Assembly (NCBI RefSeq): GCF_014851395.1
Contig: NW_024044459.1
Span: forward strand, 18,796,664 to 18,860,663
DNA length: 64,000 nucleotides
Direction of reading: 5' to 3'
Origin: Micropterus salmoides
Lineage: Eukaryota > Chordata > Actinopteri > Centrarchiformes > Centrarchidae
The position numbers and the translations under genes were made by a program. This document shows, one piece after another, positions 37,801 through 52,200 of this stretch. The first letter of the stretch is position 1, and each line of letters begins with the position of its first letter. The notes beneath the pieces are model-generated. The model was not told the DNA's origin. It saw nothing but the letters and a program-made list of their open reading frames with translations, and made no database searches.

Positions 37801-39417
37801 GTTGATCTAAAATGCAATAAATAAGCAACAGTTATATTAAACCTTATTTGTTTGCATGTGGAAGCGTCTCACCTGCCGTGGCCTTCTCCCCAGCACAAGA
37901 TCATGAGATTGAACTTCCCATTGCCCTCATCAACCAAGTTCCTTGTGTACCTGCAAAAGAGCAAACAATTTGTTGATCAAACATGGAGGGTAGATGGTAC
38001 ATTATGTATCCTTGCTCCTGATGAGTTTCAAATTATGTTACAAAAGTGACTGGAATTGGAAAAATGTATACTGTGAATGTTTTGGTAAAGTCCAGGCATC
38101 ATTTTAGGACCAGCCTAACTCTCAATGTGACTACTAGCAATATTCAAGCATAGAGAGGTGGATTTGATTAGGAAATCTTGCCAAAGTATGACATCTTGTT
38201 TTTCCTTTATTTATTTATATTTAATTTGTACAGCTACTTGCAATCTACCACTTATTGTTAAAACATGTAGCATAAAGGGGGATGCTACCGTTTCTGACAA
38301 ACAACAAAGCGGTCACGAACACTTCAAGGTTTTCTGTATTTTATGACATGCAGAAAATTTACCATTCCCTTCATGTCATAGCCCTGAGAGCCCGCGTCCT
38401 TGCTTAGTCGGTAAATATTGTCGCTACTCTGCATGTTTTTTTCCTGCCCATTGAGATCCCCTTATTCTCCAAATGTTTTCGAGGCAGCTGCAGCTCCCTG
38501 ATGGGCCACAGACGGTCACATCAACAACATCAAGTACCTATCCCTACAAACATCAGCGGGTGTGTATCAGTTCTCAGTGTTGATTGGATGGCACACTCAC
38601 CCTCCCTCCATTGACCCCTCACTAATCAAAACACTGGGACACGGGAGCTTTTTTGAAAAGATTTTTTGAATAGAACAACCATACTTTGCTTTAGAGAGGA
38701 GCCCTACTGCGGTGAAAAACATTTTGAAGAAACTGTTTTGTATGAGGTTTTCAGATCAATTTTTTAAATGACGTTTATGAAGAGACTGCACGGATATAAA
38801 TTATGCAAACAAGTCGGATTTGGTTTTTTTTCAAATAAGGTCTGACGAAAGCTGCTATTCGGGAACAACTAGTCATCGTTCAAATAAGCCTAAAAGAACG
38901 ATTTTTAAATAAGAGACATTTCAAATGACTGTATGCATTTTATTAAAGCATTCAATAGTTTATATATATAGCTATATAAATGACATATCCTATTATATTC
39001 CACACTTTTTGTCAACAACAGCCTATGTAGATTTCTAGAGTAGTCAAGAAAAATACAGACACAATATAAACAAAAGTAAAAAATTGGACAAATCATATTT
39101 GGACTATTGTTAAAACAAAATCACACTAGGTAAAGGTGACAGAGAGGTTACAGAACAAGCGTGAAAAGTGCACCAGCATAATAAATGAGTAATATCTGAT
39201 TAGTTATAGCTAAGCAGGATTATGAACAAACAAACAAACAGTTTTACCTGTACTTGTCGAACTTTGCATATTTCATCCATTCGTGAGGCTTGCTCTCATA
39301 TGACTCCATTATATTTTGGACCTCCTCCACATTGATGTGGTCACTCTCGAAGATTTTATGCAGGATTTTTATCAGGTCATCCAGAGTTTCTGGCTTCACC
39401 ACCTCGGTTTGCTCCAT
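34817..39417 (-). CDS. cdo1: Cysteine dioxygenase type 1, complete, five exons
   Basis: Cytosolic non-heme iron enzyme that oxidises L-cysteine to cysteine sulfinate, the entry to taurine and sulfate formation. Exons (minus): 39248-39417, 37873-37950, 36806-36963, 36063-36232, 34817-34846; phases chain to 201 residues plus stop, the usual fish length. The start MEQTEVVKP matches the mammalian protein. Iron ligands are visible as IHDH (His86, His88) and GLHRVENVSH (His141, one more than mammals because of a one-residue insertion near 115). The cross-link pair is Cys93 and Tyr158 (HLYSPPF). The fourth exon ends ...KYGERSST at a strong gtaaga donor. A 10-codon fifth exon gives ETTVSQENN and stop, matching the family's QENN/LENN tail. 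Reading through the donor instead gives an 11-codon unrelated end with its stop at 36030. Confidence 0.96.
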
Positions 39418-39494
39418 CTTTCTGAGTTGCGCGAGGTTGTTTCTCAGATATTTCTCTTAACAGGTTTCTATTGCCAACTTTGTGCAGTGCTTTA

Positions 39495-39502
39495 CTTTTA
39501 TA
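39495..39502 (-). promoter_or_regulatory. cdo1: TATA box of cdo1
   Basis: TATAAAAG on the minus strand, 78 bases upstream of the cdo1 ATG at 39417. It predicts transcription starting near 39465-39472 and a 5' UTR of about 50 bases with no intron. Confidence 0.65.
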
Positions 39503-42500
39503 GGCTAGCCCGGCAATTTGGGGCGAGTTGGTGACGGACTGTACCATTATGGGAAAAGGTGACCGCCCACAGCTCATAGTCTAATTTAAATACATTTGAT
39601 CATGAGCGCATAATGAAATTTTGAAAAATACATGTGGTTGCACCTTTATTATACTTAGTCCACAGAGATAATATAACTTTTTTTTTTTTTTTATTGTTTT
39701 GCATGTTTTTCAATCAAACACATTCATTCATCTCACACATTAAGAACTTGGACTAATCCTCTCAGTGCAATTCCACCACGTTGTCACAAGCACAACCACC
39801 CCCTTTCCCTTTCTCTTTCTTGCTGAGGCATTCCTCCAACAATAGGCGCCAGTGTCTCCCCTCTTCTTGTGAGCTCTCTCCTCAGAAACTAAATCATCAA
39901 CACACAGTCCCAAGGTGTGAGCAGACCAGAGCCTCACAAACAAGTGGGGTTGGAAAAGAAAAACTTTGGGGGGAAAAAGGTTGAATGGTGTCAAGAATGT
40001 TTTGAGGAACACAAGATCTTATTTGAAGGCTTGTAGCCTGTCTGGATGAATATGGTTTAATTTTAGGCCTTTAATAACCCTTATTTTGGTTGCATTAAAT
40101 CAATAGATTACGATTTGACTCTTGCAGCTCTTTATGAGAATGATTAGAGAAATATTCTAAGGAATGGACATGCTAATTGTTTAAATATGTGCAGGGAAGA
40201 ACAGGGGAAAAAGGAAAGTGATTGCTTAATACTTCAGATACATGATGATTTACTAAGTCAAGACGGCAGTGATTTGTTCACTGTACAGCCTCAGAGAAAC
40301 CTCCGGTAAACAACAGTAAACAGCTGAAGGCAAATTGACTAAATGCCTTGACTTTCCGGTGCATGTGTGCAACTGTGTGTGCATGTTTGAAGGTAACTCT
40401 GAGATAGGTTTATGTACACAAACAGACACAGACAGACAGACACAAGGTGAGATGCTCCTGGTCATGCCTATTTTTTTTTTTTTTTTGATATTCAAACATC
40501 TTCTGAACAAGGTGTTCTTGGCACTGTGTGTCACAACATTTTATCATGAATGCATTCCTTCACACAAATATACAGGCCATTCGCTCACAGTGCTCCACCC
40601 ATATATATAAAAAAGAAGACTCACTAGGAAGAAAAACAAGTTGTCAGTGGAAACTATATATTCAGCTCATTGTGGGCTACATAGGGTGCACATCTGCATG
40701 CTGTTGAGCAGCTGCAGCTCAGAAATACAGGATACAGTACTGTATTAAGTAGATAAACAGATGTCAGAGTATTAAGTTATAGGAATAGTAGAAAAAATAA
40801 GAAGGACACTGCTTGACCATCACATTTTTCACATTTTCTATAAATGGACATGATAAAATTGCCTCAATACACAGGTTAGGGTCCAAACCACAGTTGAGCC
40901 AGGATATTCCAGCAGTAAAACTCTGCATTTGTTTGCAGGCGTCCAACATGTGTCAGCCTGTTAAAGGAAAACCCTGTCTGGCTGAGGAAGATATTCAGGC
41001 ATTGGCTGCATAAAAAGGTAGAGAATGTTCTTTGCATCAGAGGTTCTGGCAAGTTTTCCTCTGAGCTGCCACATCATCAATACCACATGTGTTATTGCTC
41101 CACCTTGTGGCTAAAACATAAACTGACTTTACCCAGCAAGTACCAGTGATGTATCTATGACATTAAACTGATGCTCTTTTACCACAGTAATTTATATCAA
41201 CTAGCTGGAAAATTACATTTAAACTAGTTTGTTGGTTTTGTGCATTTGATAATGACATTCACACTGAATATGACAAACAATCAAGGTTACATGTAGATTT
41301 CTATAAATGAATGAATTAATATAATGAACTGATGACAAATAGAAAATGTATCTAAGGTAGTAATGATTGAAATCTACTCCAAAAGCTATATGAGCCATTT
41401 TTCAAACAGCACTGAAAACCTTTTGCATGTCATGTCTGCAAGATGCAGGAATCCCCATGGCTATGCATGGAAGTAGAGTCAATGTTTGTTCAAGTGCTGG
41501 AACTCCCCAAAAATTTGGACACAGTGTTCTTTGTACATTTTTTTTTAGTAATGAATGCAGATTTGTGTCTAATTATCACCACATTCTGCAATGTTTGAAT
41601 ATTATTACTGTTAGTGGTTTACATCAAAACTGTATTAAGAAAATTATAATTAACAGATTTTCTCAGGAAAAACTTCTGGTGCAAAATATTATGAGACTAG
41701 GATTGACTGATAGTGTAATAAAGTGAATGCACATGCAATTTCACTTTAAAAAGTTGATTTAGTGAAAGCAAACACAGACAGGAAAGGCAAACAGATCATT
41801 GAAATAAAAAACACAAGACAATAATAAGAATTACATTAAAACTACACTGCACTAACACTACACTAGATAAAATGAAGATAATAAAAACTTTAAAGGATTT
41901 ATTGTTGCTGTTGTGCAAAAATCCCTGCAATATTCTGTTGTGAATTTATTAATATTAGTTATTTTAATAGAATTATTAGAATTTTATTTGATCATATGAT
42001 CCTATTTTACAGCATAAAGGTCCAATGCAAAGAAAATAATTAACAGCAAGGCAACATCAAATATTAAACAATACATATATTATAAACTACATAGGAACAT
42101 ACATTAAAACGTTTTTGTTTTGCTTTTAAGGCACCAATAAAACCAGTTTCAAGTTAAAATTCAATAAATAACTAAAATGAATCATGTAGCATAAATCATG
42201 TATAAATTTATTTAATAAAACACAAAATCTTGGTCAAAAGACAGGAAATTGAGAATTTATTTGACATAATTGCAGCATAATATAATATCCACATGATGTC
42301 CTTGTGGTCTAATGTAGCTAACTAAATACATTTAGCCAACTCGTGAACAAATCAACTTGAGTTTTCTCTTTTCCTGCCACTTTCTACTTCCACTACACAA
42401 CTTTTCAGAGGAACGATTGTCTTTTTTGACTTGACAGCATTCAGAACATACAAATTTTGATTTTGTAGGCCTACCATTGGTTGGCCAAAACAAGCATTGC

Positions 42501-42930
42501 GGGGGTGGCACGTGGTAATTCTCTGACTGCATTTCTCATTATTTTCTGAAGTTTTACAAACCAATCAATCAATCAATCAATCAATGGAGAAAATAATCAG
42601 ATTAATCTATGGTAAATAAAGTAATCACAAGTTGCAGCCTTGTATAAAACAGTTAAAAATAAATAGCTCCACCTCAACAAGAGTAAAATCCTGCTTACAC
42701 ATTAATGCATGAATAATGATAATCTAATGATATACTAGTCTAACAGTGGCATTTTACGGCATTGAGTAGGCCTACCTCTATATTCAATCCTTCAATATTA
42801 AGTACATTTTCCTCATTACACGTAGGCCAACATGATTTTACTTACAAGTCTTTCAGAGTAACATATTTTTTCAGTGTAATACTTCTACTTAAGTTAAAGA
42901 TCTGAATACATCTGTTTCTTTCCACCTCTG
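39503..42930. other. Spacer between divergent cdo1 and ap3s1
   Basis: No conserved exon recognised on either strand. Contains poly-T runs near 39678 and 40471, AT-rich sequence, and a dispersed repeat with an (ATCA)n run at its right end. Human has ATG12 between CDO1 and AP3S1; I see no ATG12-like coding here. Confidence 0.45.
42390..42643. repeat. Dispersed GATTAATC-family repeat with (CAAT)n expansion
   Basis: Shares ttttctgaagttttaca, gaaaataatcagattaatct and the aagttgcagcc end with the copy at 9483-9720. About six tandem CAAT units (42562-42586) sit where the other copy has a short spacer. Confidence 0.6.
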
Positions 42931-43278
42931 TCGTGTTTCGTGTCTTTTACGCCACTCCATGGATGATCCGAGTATCACGCTGTGGGTTTGCAGCGGCGGA
43001 CCGCAGAGGTTTGGACCATCGCGGCTGCTGTAGCAGAAGGCGGAGGATGGGAGGAGAGCATGACTGGTCATTTGACGTGGAATATTTCCGTAAAGACGAT
43101 GGAGGAGTAACAGCGTGTAGCTCGAAGATATATCCCTTATTAACCTATTATCCTGACATCGAGACGGGATTTGGCCCTGAACCCGGTCAGATCTGGGTTC
43201 ACGGGGAGTTGACGGACAGCAGTCTCCAACAGACTGATCCCTTTCTGTTCCCCCGCCTCCCTCCGCTCAGCCACAATC

Positions 43279-46200
43279 ATGATAAAAGCCATTTTAATAT
43301 TCAACAACCATGGGAAACCGAGGCTTTCTAAATTCTACGAGCATTATGTGAGTAACATGAGAATTTGTTGTTGTGTTACATATTTTATTCTTCATAAAGG
43401 GGTTGTTGGTATGATTGATAGGCCAAGATATCAAAAAGTGAATAAAAAATCTGAAGCCATGGCTGTTCACACACTTTGGTTTAATATTTCCTTTCGCAAT
43501 AAATGCAAACGAAGGCGGGTGCAGCTTTATATTTAGACTGCATACAAGCAGTAGGCTATTGTTCCACACCGCTTGAATGGGAAGGTGTGTGTACTTTTTT
43601 TTTGACCACCCAGTGGTATGCTGTAGTGTCAAACTGATCCTGGTGTATAAGATGTCAGTCTAAAAAAACACGCTGTCCTCTTCTAAAACATGAATAATTA
43701 AACGTGGGCGAGCCGAAGCCAGGCTATCGCCTTCGTGCCGAGCCTGTATGAGAAAGGATTGTGCGCAGTTTTTATTCACGTTAAATCCAGCTGTGAAGTG
43801 GAGTTCACTCTGTTTGTGTCACATGACTTTAATTACGCCCTCGTGAGTGACTCGTGCTCACTCCTCCAAACCTTTGGTGACGGCTGCTGGTTCAATTCAG
43901 CATTGTTGTCATTAACTTATCCACCACGAATAAGCCCCGTGCATGTAACAAATGACAGGTTATGTAATATCCTTTTGCTGGGCAGGCTGTTCTCATAATT
44001 GGATTTATATCTCAAGGTTGGCTGCCTGCCCCTTTTAATATTGGTGCTACAAAAGCAAGGTGCCCTAACCAAGCGCCCAAAATAATTCTGACCAGAGCTG
44101 AAACCAGTTGATTAACTGATCTGTTGATTGCCAGAGAATTAAATTGGCAGCTATATTCATAATCAGTTTATTGATTAATTTTGTCAAGCAAGAATTACCA
44201 AACATCTGCAGGCACTGGCTTCTCCACCACTGTAAAGTAAAATAATGAACAGGATCTATTGAGTCTGCCAGCAAACCTTGAAACCTTTTTATGAGTTCAA
44301 ACATGAGGATATTGTTAATGCTGTCATTTGAGGTGATTTCCCTTTTAATTTTCCTTAACCTGTGCAGTAAAACATCACATTTTAATTAGCAGCTTCTCAA
44401 TGTGATGATTTGTTGATGTCCTTTGTGGTGTATCTTAGTAAAAGGAGTATCTAATCAGCTGGTTTATAAAATGTAACAAAATGCCCACCAAAATCTTCAA
44501 ATTGATGGCTTTGTCTGACCATCAGTACAAAACACACAAATATAAGACAAAGATTAGGCTATTATGAGACAAGTTGGAACATATGAGAAGCTGGAACCAG
44601 TTTGGCATTTTTGCTTGATAAATCACTCACACAGTTCATTGATTCTTGACAAATGTTTTTGGACAGTAGGTCGGGTAAAACAAGACATTTAAGGACGTCA
44701 CCTTTGGGGGGGAAGAAGTGATGGGAATGTCTCAAAGTATTGACATTTTATAGACAAAATAACTGTTATTTTCAGGACTACTGGCTGCACTTAAAGACAC
44801 AGCGTTGCCTCATTTTGCCTCATCTGTTTATTAAGATGTTGACGTGCTTGTATTTCAGGAGGATGAATTGAAATTGATTGGATTATAAGTAGGCTCTGTA
44901 GACGCCATCTGTTATATTGAAAGCTGAGGCGTCGACTTACTGGCTGGCAGGATATTATATTTCACGCACGCACTGCTAGCCGTGAAAACTGTCTGTTCAG
45001 ACTTTGTTTGGCGTTTGTAGATGAAGGCTTGTGTTGTGTTGAGAGGCAGAGTGGCAGAGCTGAAAAGGCGTTGCCCTATTAGATAGAGCCGGTCTGCCGG
45101 CTCAGACGTAAAGTCAAAGCATCTGTTTGATCTAAGGGTGACGTGTTGGGGAGTAGAGAGTGAAATATGTACACGCACAAATTTACACCACTTAAATTCA
45201 CCATCAGTACTGGCACTCATTAATGAGACGTTTTTGGAAGAAGAGCAGCTGGTGACATTTACGTATCAGTCTCGAGATTCTGGTTCTATAGCTTTAACAA
45301 ACGTTGCTGTGTCTTCACCATCAGGCCACCTGTGTGCCCTTGAATTTCACATATTATGTCTCCCACAATGAAATAAGGGAAGAGGGGAGTTGCTGCTACT
45401 CGGCAGAAAGCTGAGTGAGCTTTAGGGCTGCACACAACAAGAATTAAACCACCGTTGACTTTTTTTTTTTTTGTTTGGGGTTAAATTAAAAAACCTCAGA
45501 CTGTATGTTTTTGGAGGCTTTCTCCTGGCCCTTGAGTCTGCATTTTCATTATTCAAAATGTATTTGTTTATGATGAAACCCATAGATTAAACCCTAAAAC
45601 AACCTAATGCGGGCACTGGATGAAACTTGAATCTGTTTTTTTTTTTTTTTTTTTTTATTAGTTCAGGAAAGCTTCAAGTGTGAGCCCACTCTTGAAGCTG
45701 TTCTGTGAGGGCTTGCAAATGCGCCTAAGGATATTTGAGGATTTAAACAGAATCTCGTCCATTAGCAAACAATAAGACAAGCCTGCCTTGATTCAGCTTG
45801 TACAATGAAATCATTGCATCTGAAGCCTGTGGGCACTAGTGTACTTTTAAAAATGACAAAGAGAATGGTTAGCGTGTAGATCATGTTTTTTCACTCAGAA
45901 CCAATACATGTTTTCAAGAGAATAAAAGGTGAGGGGAGCCATTCATTTAGCTGCCAATCCAGTCTTCTGGCAAGGAGTAATGAAATAGCTCGCTGGAAGC
46001 AATTAAGTGCGCAAACGCATCATATACCATCTTCTCTTTGTTTAACAATCTCTGTTTCCCTGTTCATCCTGCAGAATGAAGACACAGAGCAACAGATCAT
46101 CAGGGAAACCTTCCACTTGGTCTCAAAAAGAGACGAGAACGTCTGTAATTTCCTAGAAGGTGGAATGTAAGTTGTGAGTGCATTGGCTAGGCCCGCTGGC

Positions 46201-49200
46201 ACATAAGCAAGTGTGTCAAAATGCAAAAGAATGACAATCAATAATAACAGTGTTTGTTTAAAGTTCATTTATTATTCATGTATGAGGAGCGGACTGGGTG
46301 TCGTTTTACTCTTTTACTGCTCGCACGTGCTCCTGCACTTTTTTGCCTCTCAACAGTCACCTTAAATTGTATGACGCCCAAGCCACATGGTTATATTACA
46401 CCATCACAAAAATCACTTTATTCGAAGTTTTGGTGAATACTCAGGATGAGGGGGGGTTACGGCATTTCCTGTGGCTCAAGCCGTCATTGAAGTCTTATCA
46501 GGCCGGATAAGCACTACCTTTCATGCTATCACATGTCGTATCTTTACATAATGACTGAAAACATCCTGTTGTTTCTCTCCTGGTGCTTCTGCATTGTCAT
46601 AACTAGTTGCTAATTTTATCTGGTCATGCTCAGGGTAAAGTGCAACGTTCTGTGTGTGGAAACCCCGGATGACCTATTTTTTGTGGTCCATTTCCAAAGT
46701 GGCAAACATGTATTCGATCGGGACAGGTATTGGTGTGATGTTTCATTGTCCCCTGTGTTTCAGGTTGATTGGAGGATCAGACTACAAGCTGATCTACAGA
46801 CACTACGCCACACTGTACTTTGTGTTTTGTGTGGACTCCTCAGAGAGTGAACTAGGAATTTTAGACTTAATCCAGGTAAAAGCCTGGGAAAGTATCTATT
46901 AGCGTGTTTGGCCATAAACTTTTTAGTGCCTTTCTGGTTTTTGTGTTACAATCAACTTAAATTCTTTCCATTTTTTCAGGTATTTGTGGAAACGCTGGAC
47001 AAATGTTTTGAGAATGTCTGTGAACTTGACTTAATTTTCCATGTAGACAAGGTAGGAATCTGTTTTTCTCTTTATGATGTTAAATATTTATAACAGTGCT
47101 TAAATGTTTAATCCTAGATACTGCCTCTGCCTATGAAATCAGTTGCCTGAGCCATTATTGCATCACTCTTATCTGATGACCTGTCTTGTGCTGCAACAGA
47201 TTAACAGTTAAAAAGGACAGATTTTCTGTGACTTCCCGTATTTTGGAGTTGAGCAATTTGTAGTCATAATTGGTGTAAGAAGAAACTAATTAAAACAACT
47301 TAAATAACATGCTGCTATAAGGAGCTGACATGAGTCAATTTATACATGAATCTATTTGTTGATTGACAGGAAATTAATCAGCCTAGCCTATTTTTGCAAA
47401 AATACAAAACATTTTCAGGTTCAGCCTCTTAAATGTGAGCCCTTTCTGACATTTTATTGAATCAAATGTATAAAATCAGTTATTCGAGAAAATAATCTGC
47501 ATATTAATCGATAATTGATATAATCATTAGCTGCTGCCTCATTGTAATTTTGATTTGGTACCACACAACCAATATAAATGCTGACCAGTGTTCTTTGATA
47601 TTATATTATGTCATGGCAACACTTTAAGTTCCACTATTTAGCATTTATAAGAAGTCTATAAACATCTTACACATGGTTTACAACAAACTGTAATGTTGTA
47701 AGCAGATATAAATGTTTATTAATGTATTTCTTAATAAAAAAAACTATTTTAATGCTAAATAGGTGGACTTGAAGCAGATGCAAATCACTGTATTTGTTAA
47801 ACGATTATTAAAACGTAATTCACGTCTTACTTTTCTCAGGTCCACAACATTCTGGCAGAGATGGTGATGGGCGGGATGGTCCTGGAGACCAACATGAACG
47901 AAATCATCACACAGGTGGACGCCCAGAACAAGATGGAGAAGTCTGAGGTAAGCCTGACCCTGCCCGTCCAATGTGTGTGTGACTTGATTCTACCTCTGTC
48001 CTAATCTGAGGTATCGTATACAGTATGCGGGCATGTGTATGTATGCTGCACCCTGCATGCTACTCTCCAGTGACCTTGTGGATGCTCCCTACCTACTCTT
48101 GAGTGTTTGTGCTCTTTTTTCGGCCTCTCCTCTCGCCGCTGCACTGCTCTCAACACAAGTCAAGACTTGACATATCCTCGCGCATCCCTCAGTATAAAAT
48201 ACAGATTCATAGTCATCACTATTGTCATTATTACGACTTACTTGTGACCGTACCATTGTCAAGTGCATCTCCAGGATCTGTGACCATTGAATCGCTCAGC
48301 CACCATCTTATATTCGATCATGTAGATCTGACATATATTCATGAAAACAGGCTGGTTGTATGCTGCGTTGTCCAATCTTATTATTCCAGAGGAGAGTGAA
48401 TTTTACACGCTGTCCATGTTGGAGTAAATGCTTTTCCAATGTGTTTTGTAACATCTGTAAGCCGGTGTCCTCGCTTAGATATTTGCTCTATGCAAGGACA
48501 TTGCTTTGCTTTCCATACAGCTTCTGCTAGCAGAGAAATGTTCATTTACTTATTGAAAAGGTTTAATCAGACAGACAGCCAGAGACAATTTCATGAAATC
48601 ATTTCTGCTTGGCAAAATGTGAATTTTAAGCCTCTGACAGTCCTAAAACCTACTTACTACTTACTTTTGCAACAAGAAAAGCTGCCAGAAAGTCACAAAG
48701 TTATACAAATTTGTTGTATTTTGTTGCTTAGAGAAAGACAAGAAGACAAAGTTTAGGGTTACATGATCAGGTTTTCAGCTGGCTGACATTACTTGTGTGC
48801 TCTGATATTTGAATTTCAAAAGTTTTAGCATTAACAAAGTACACTTTTTTTCGGTAGCACTTTATAATAACTACACACTATAAAGCATTAGTTAAGCATT
48901 AGTAAATAAGGAATTCATCATTTATAAAGCATTATTCATACATTAATACACATTAGTAAGACATTCATAAACACTGTTATAAATGTTTTATTCCTTATTA
49001 TCTACACACTATGAAGCAGTTGTTAAGTATGAGTACATTTTTAATTCATCATTTATAAATATGAAAAGTAAAGTTAGCTGGGGCATCTTTCGGGTAGCAT
49101 CCTTTGGGCTTTGCCACTGGTAGATTTACGAATTATGCTGAGATTGTTTATATTCTTTCTCGGGAAAGTATCAAAAAACAGGCAGTTATGTAATGATTTT

Positions 49201-52200
49201 CTTAAACTTTCCAAATGATCTTATGAACCATTAACAACTCATATATAAATGGTTTGTCATTAAAATAATACTTAATATCTAAATAGTGAACCGATCATGT
49301 ATAAAGAATGAAAATACAATTATTAAGCACATTATAGATGAGCTTATTAATAAAGAATACAACATGTATAACTATGTTTATAAATGACTAATGTTTATTA
49401 ACGTAAGAACAATGGTTTATAAATGATGAATTAAAAATGTACTCATACTTAACAACTGCTTCATAGTGTGTAGATAATAAAGAATAAAACATTTATAACT
49501 GTGTTTACGAATGACTTACTAATGTGTATTAATGTATGAACAATGCTTTATAAATGATGAATTCCTTATTTACTAATGCTTAACTAATGCTTTATAGTGT
49601 GTAGTTATTATAAAGTGCTACCTTTTTTTTCTTTCTAATAATCTGAGCTGCATTGTGTGCTTTTAACGACACAGAATCTTCTTTTTCGATTTGATGTTCT
49701 GTAAGCAGAGTCTTTTACTGTTCTACAATCATCAGAGCTGCTCTGTCTCTCCCTCTTGGACCTACCCTAGACCGCAGTGTGTGTTTTGAGACACTGACGC
49801 TAATTCAACATGACATTGTCCATTTATAGGGCAGTCTCTGGGGAACAAAATCATCAGCTGTTCTCCATCCAAACTGGTATTTTCATCAAACTTTCTCAAT
49901 TAAAGTTTTTTTATTTTTTGCTATAAAAGTAATTGTGGGAGAAGCTTAAGATAATTGTTTAAGCTTTAAAGATGTGGTCTATGATAGGTCCTATCACTTT
50001 TTTCTGTGGAGATAAACTGTAATTACTTTAATCTGCTTTAACATTCCTCATTCCTCTTTTTCCTGACCCTGTCTAGTTCTTTCCATTCTTCTCTCTCTTT
50101 ACAGACGTTTATCTTTCAGTCTACCAGGCAGGACAGGTAGACACAGGTACTGCTAAATTTACAACCAAGTACATTAACCTTAACTGAAGTTTACTTCCCC
50201 CCTGAGTCTCTTCACACGGCCTTCCATGTAGTTGCAAACTGACGTCACTAACATACAACAGGAATCTTTCATGGCAGACCCAAAAATGTTGTCGTTTCCC
50301 TGTTAAACTCACAATAGTTCTCGTCACTTAGGTGACAGGGGGTGGACTAGGTAATAGAAACAGCTGACAGTATAATGTAATCGGTTACAATAAAAAATAC
50401 TATAATTGTAAAGTTTTTTTGTGAGATTTTATTGAAGCTGTAGTTTGTGGCGGTGCATTATACGCATTGTCAGGTTGTATCTATTATATTGTCCACCTGC
50501 TGTAGTTTAAAGAAGTGTAACTCTTAACAGGCTAGAGAGGCAACAGAACTCTCTGGATCTCTTGTTTTAGATGTTCCTTAAACTATCTTGAAAGATCATT
50601 TTTAAAATTATGTTCCAAGTTCCAAAAACTTCTAAAAATAGCCTAAAATGTGTATTATAGGAATAGATTGAAATTTTGGGAGGTATGCTCATTCGCTTTC
50701 TTGCTGAGTGTTGGGTGAGAGGATGGATAGCACTGGTGTACGGTATGGTAACTATAGCAAGCATCTAGTTAGGTAAGCTTAGCATAAAGAGTGGAATCTG
50801 GAAGAAATAGCCAGGCTGGCTTTGTCTAAAGGTAGTAAAATCTGCCTACCAGCACCTCTTAAGCTCACTTATTAACAGTTTATATTTCATTTGTTGGGCA
50901 CTGTCGCCTCACAGCAAGAAGGTCGTGGGTTCAACCCCCGGTTGCCCCGGCCTTTCTGTGTGGAGTTTGCATGTTCTCCCCGTATCCGCGTGGGTTCTCT
51001 CCGGGTACTCCGGCTTCCCCCCACCATCCAAAGATATGCAGGCTAGGTTAATTCGTGTCTCTGGTGTTAATGTGAGTATGAGTGGTTGTTTGTCTATGTG
51101 TGGCCCTGCAATGGACTGGCGACCTCTCCAGGGTGTACCCCGCCTTTCGCCCGATGTCAGCTGGGATTGGCTCCAGCCCCCGCAAGTGGTTGACGGATGG
51201 ATCTCGTTTGTTTCATCTGTACAAAAAACAAAGTGTAGAAAATACAGCTGCTGTTTTCAGGGGTGGTGCGGGATTATTTGTTGGCCGGCGCCAGTTGCTC
51301 AAGTTTCTCATCCAACTCTCCGCAAAAAAGCAAATAAGCATATTTTCCAAAGTGATGACCTGTTTCTTTAAGGTCTCACCCTTTAAAATGACAATTAAAA
51401 ACCTTGTACAGTAGACCTTTTATCCTATTTTTCCTTTGGAAGTAAATCCCTCACAGAAAAGAGAAGGGTCACTGCTCCAGCCTTTGATAAGGCTCTCTAA
51501 CTTACATAGACCAGAGAATCACACCATTGTCTTGTGTTACACAGCAGGTGTTACTATTTCTGTAAATATTAGTCACCAAGTGTTTGATTAAAAACCCACT
51601 ATTGTGAACTTAGGATACCCACAGAGAGGAAAAAGTTATCTCGTAACTGCTTAATACTGAGCCCGTGTGCTGGATCAGCATTCCTCACAGTTAACGCCAC
51701 AGTCATCTTTCCATCTAACACAAGTCTCCTTGAGTCTGGGCAGAGGGAGGAATGCCCATAAGACAAACGGCCAATTGAAATAACCTTGTGAAAACAAGTA
51801 CAGTGGATAAATCCACAATCCTGGCATTCTTTATGTGTGTCATATGACTTAATGATTTACAAGACCACTCATTTGAATCTGTTCCTGACATAGGACACAG
51901 TTCTCTGTGTTGAAAGCCTTTTGGTCATTTTTGGGTCTTTCTGCTAAAGATTCAGTAGGGGGATCTCTAACCGCAGTGATTCTCAAATGTCTGCTCACAC
52001 TTGAGACTAAAACATCACCTCATTCACGCTCCACAGATGTGTTTTATTGTTCCAAATAGCTAATCTACCTTGGTTCCTCCCTTTTTAAATGCTAAAATGC
52101 TCTTATATAGTACAGTTTCACATTGAGATTCATTGTGTTAGAGTGAAGTGCCTCCTCTGCCCCTGAGAATAGATCTCCCATTGTAGTTTAGTAAAACTAG

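Noticed and set aside
42933..43331. 132-codon plus-strand open frame overlapping the ap3s1 start
   Set aside because: It runs in a different frame over the CpG-rich 5' region and ap3s1 exon 1; the length is explained by GC content.
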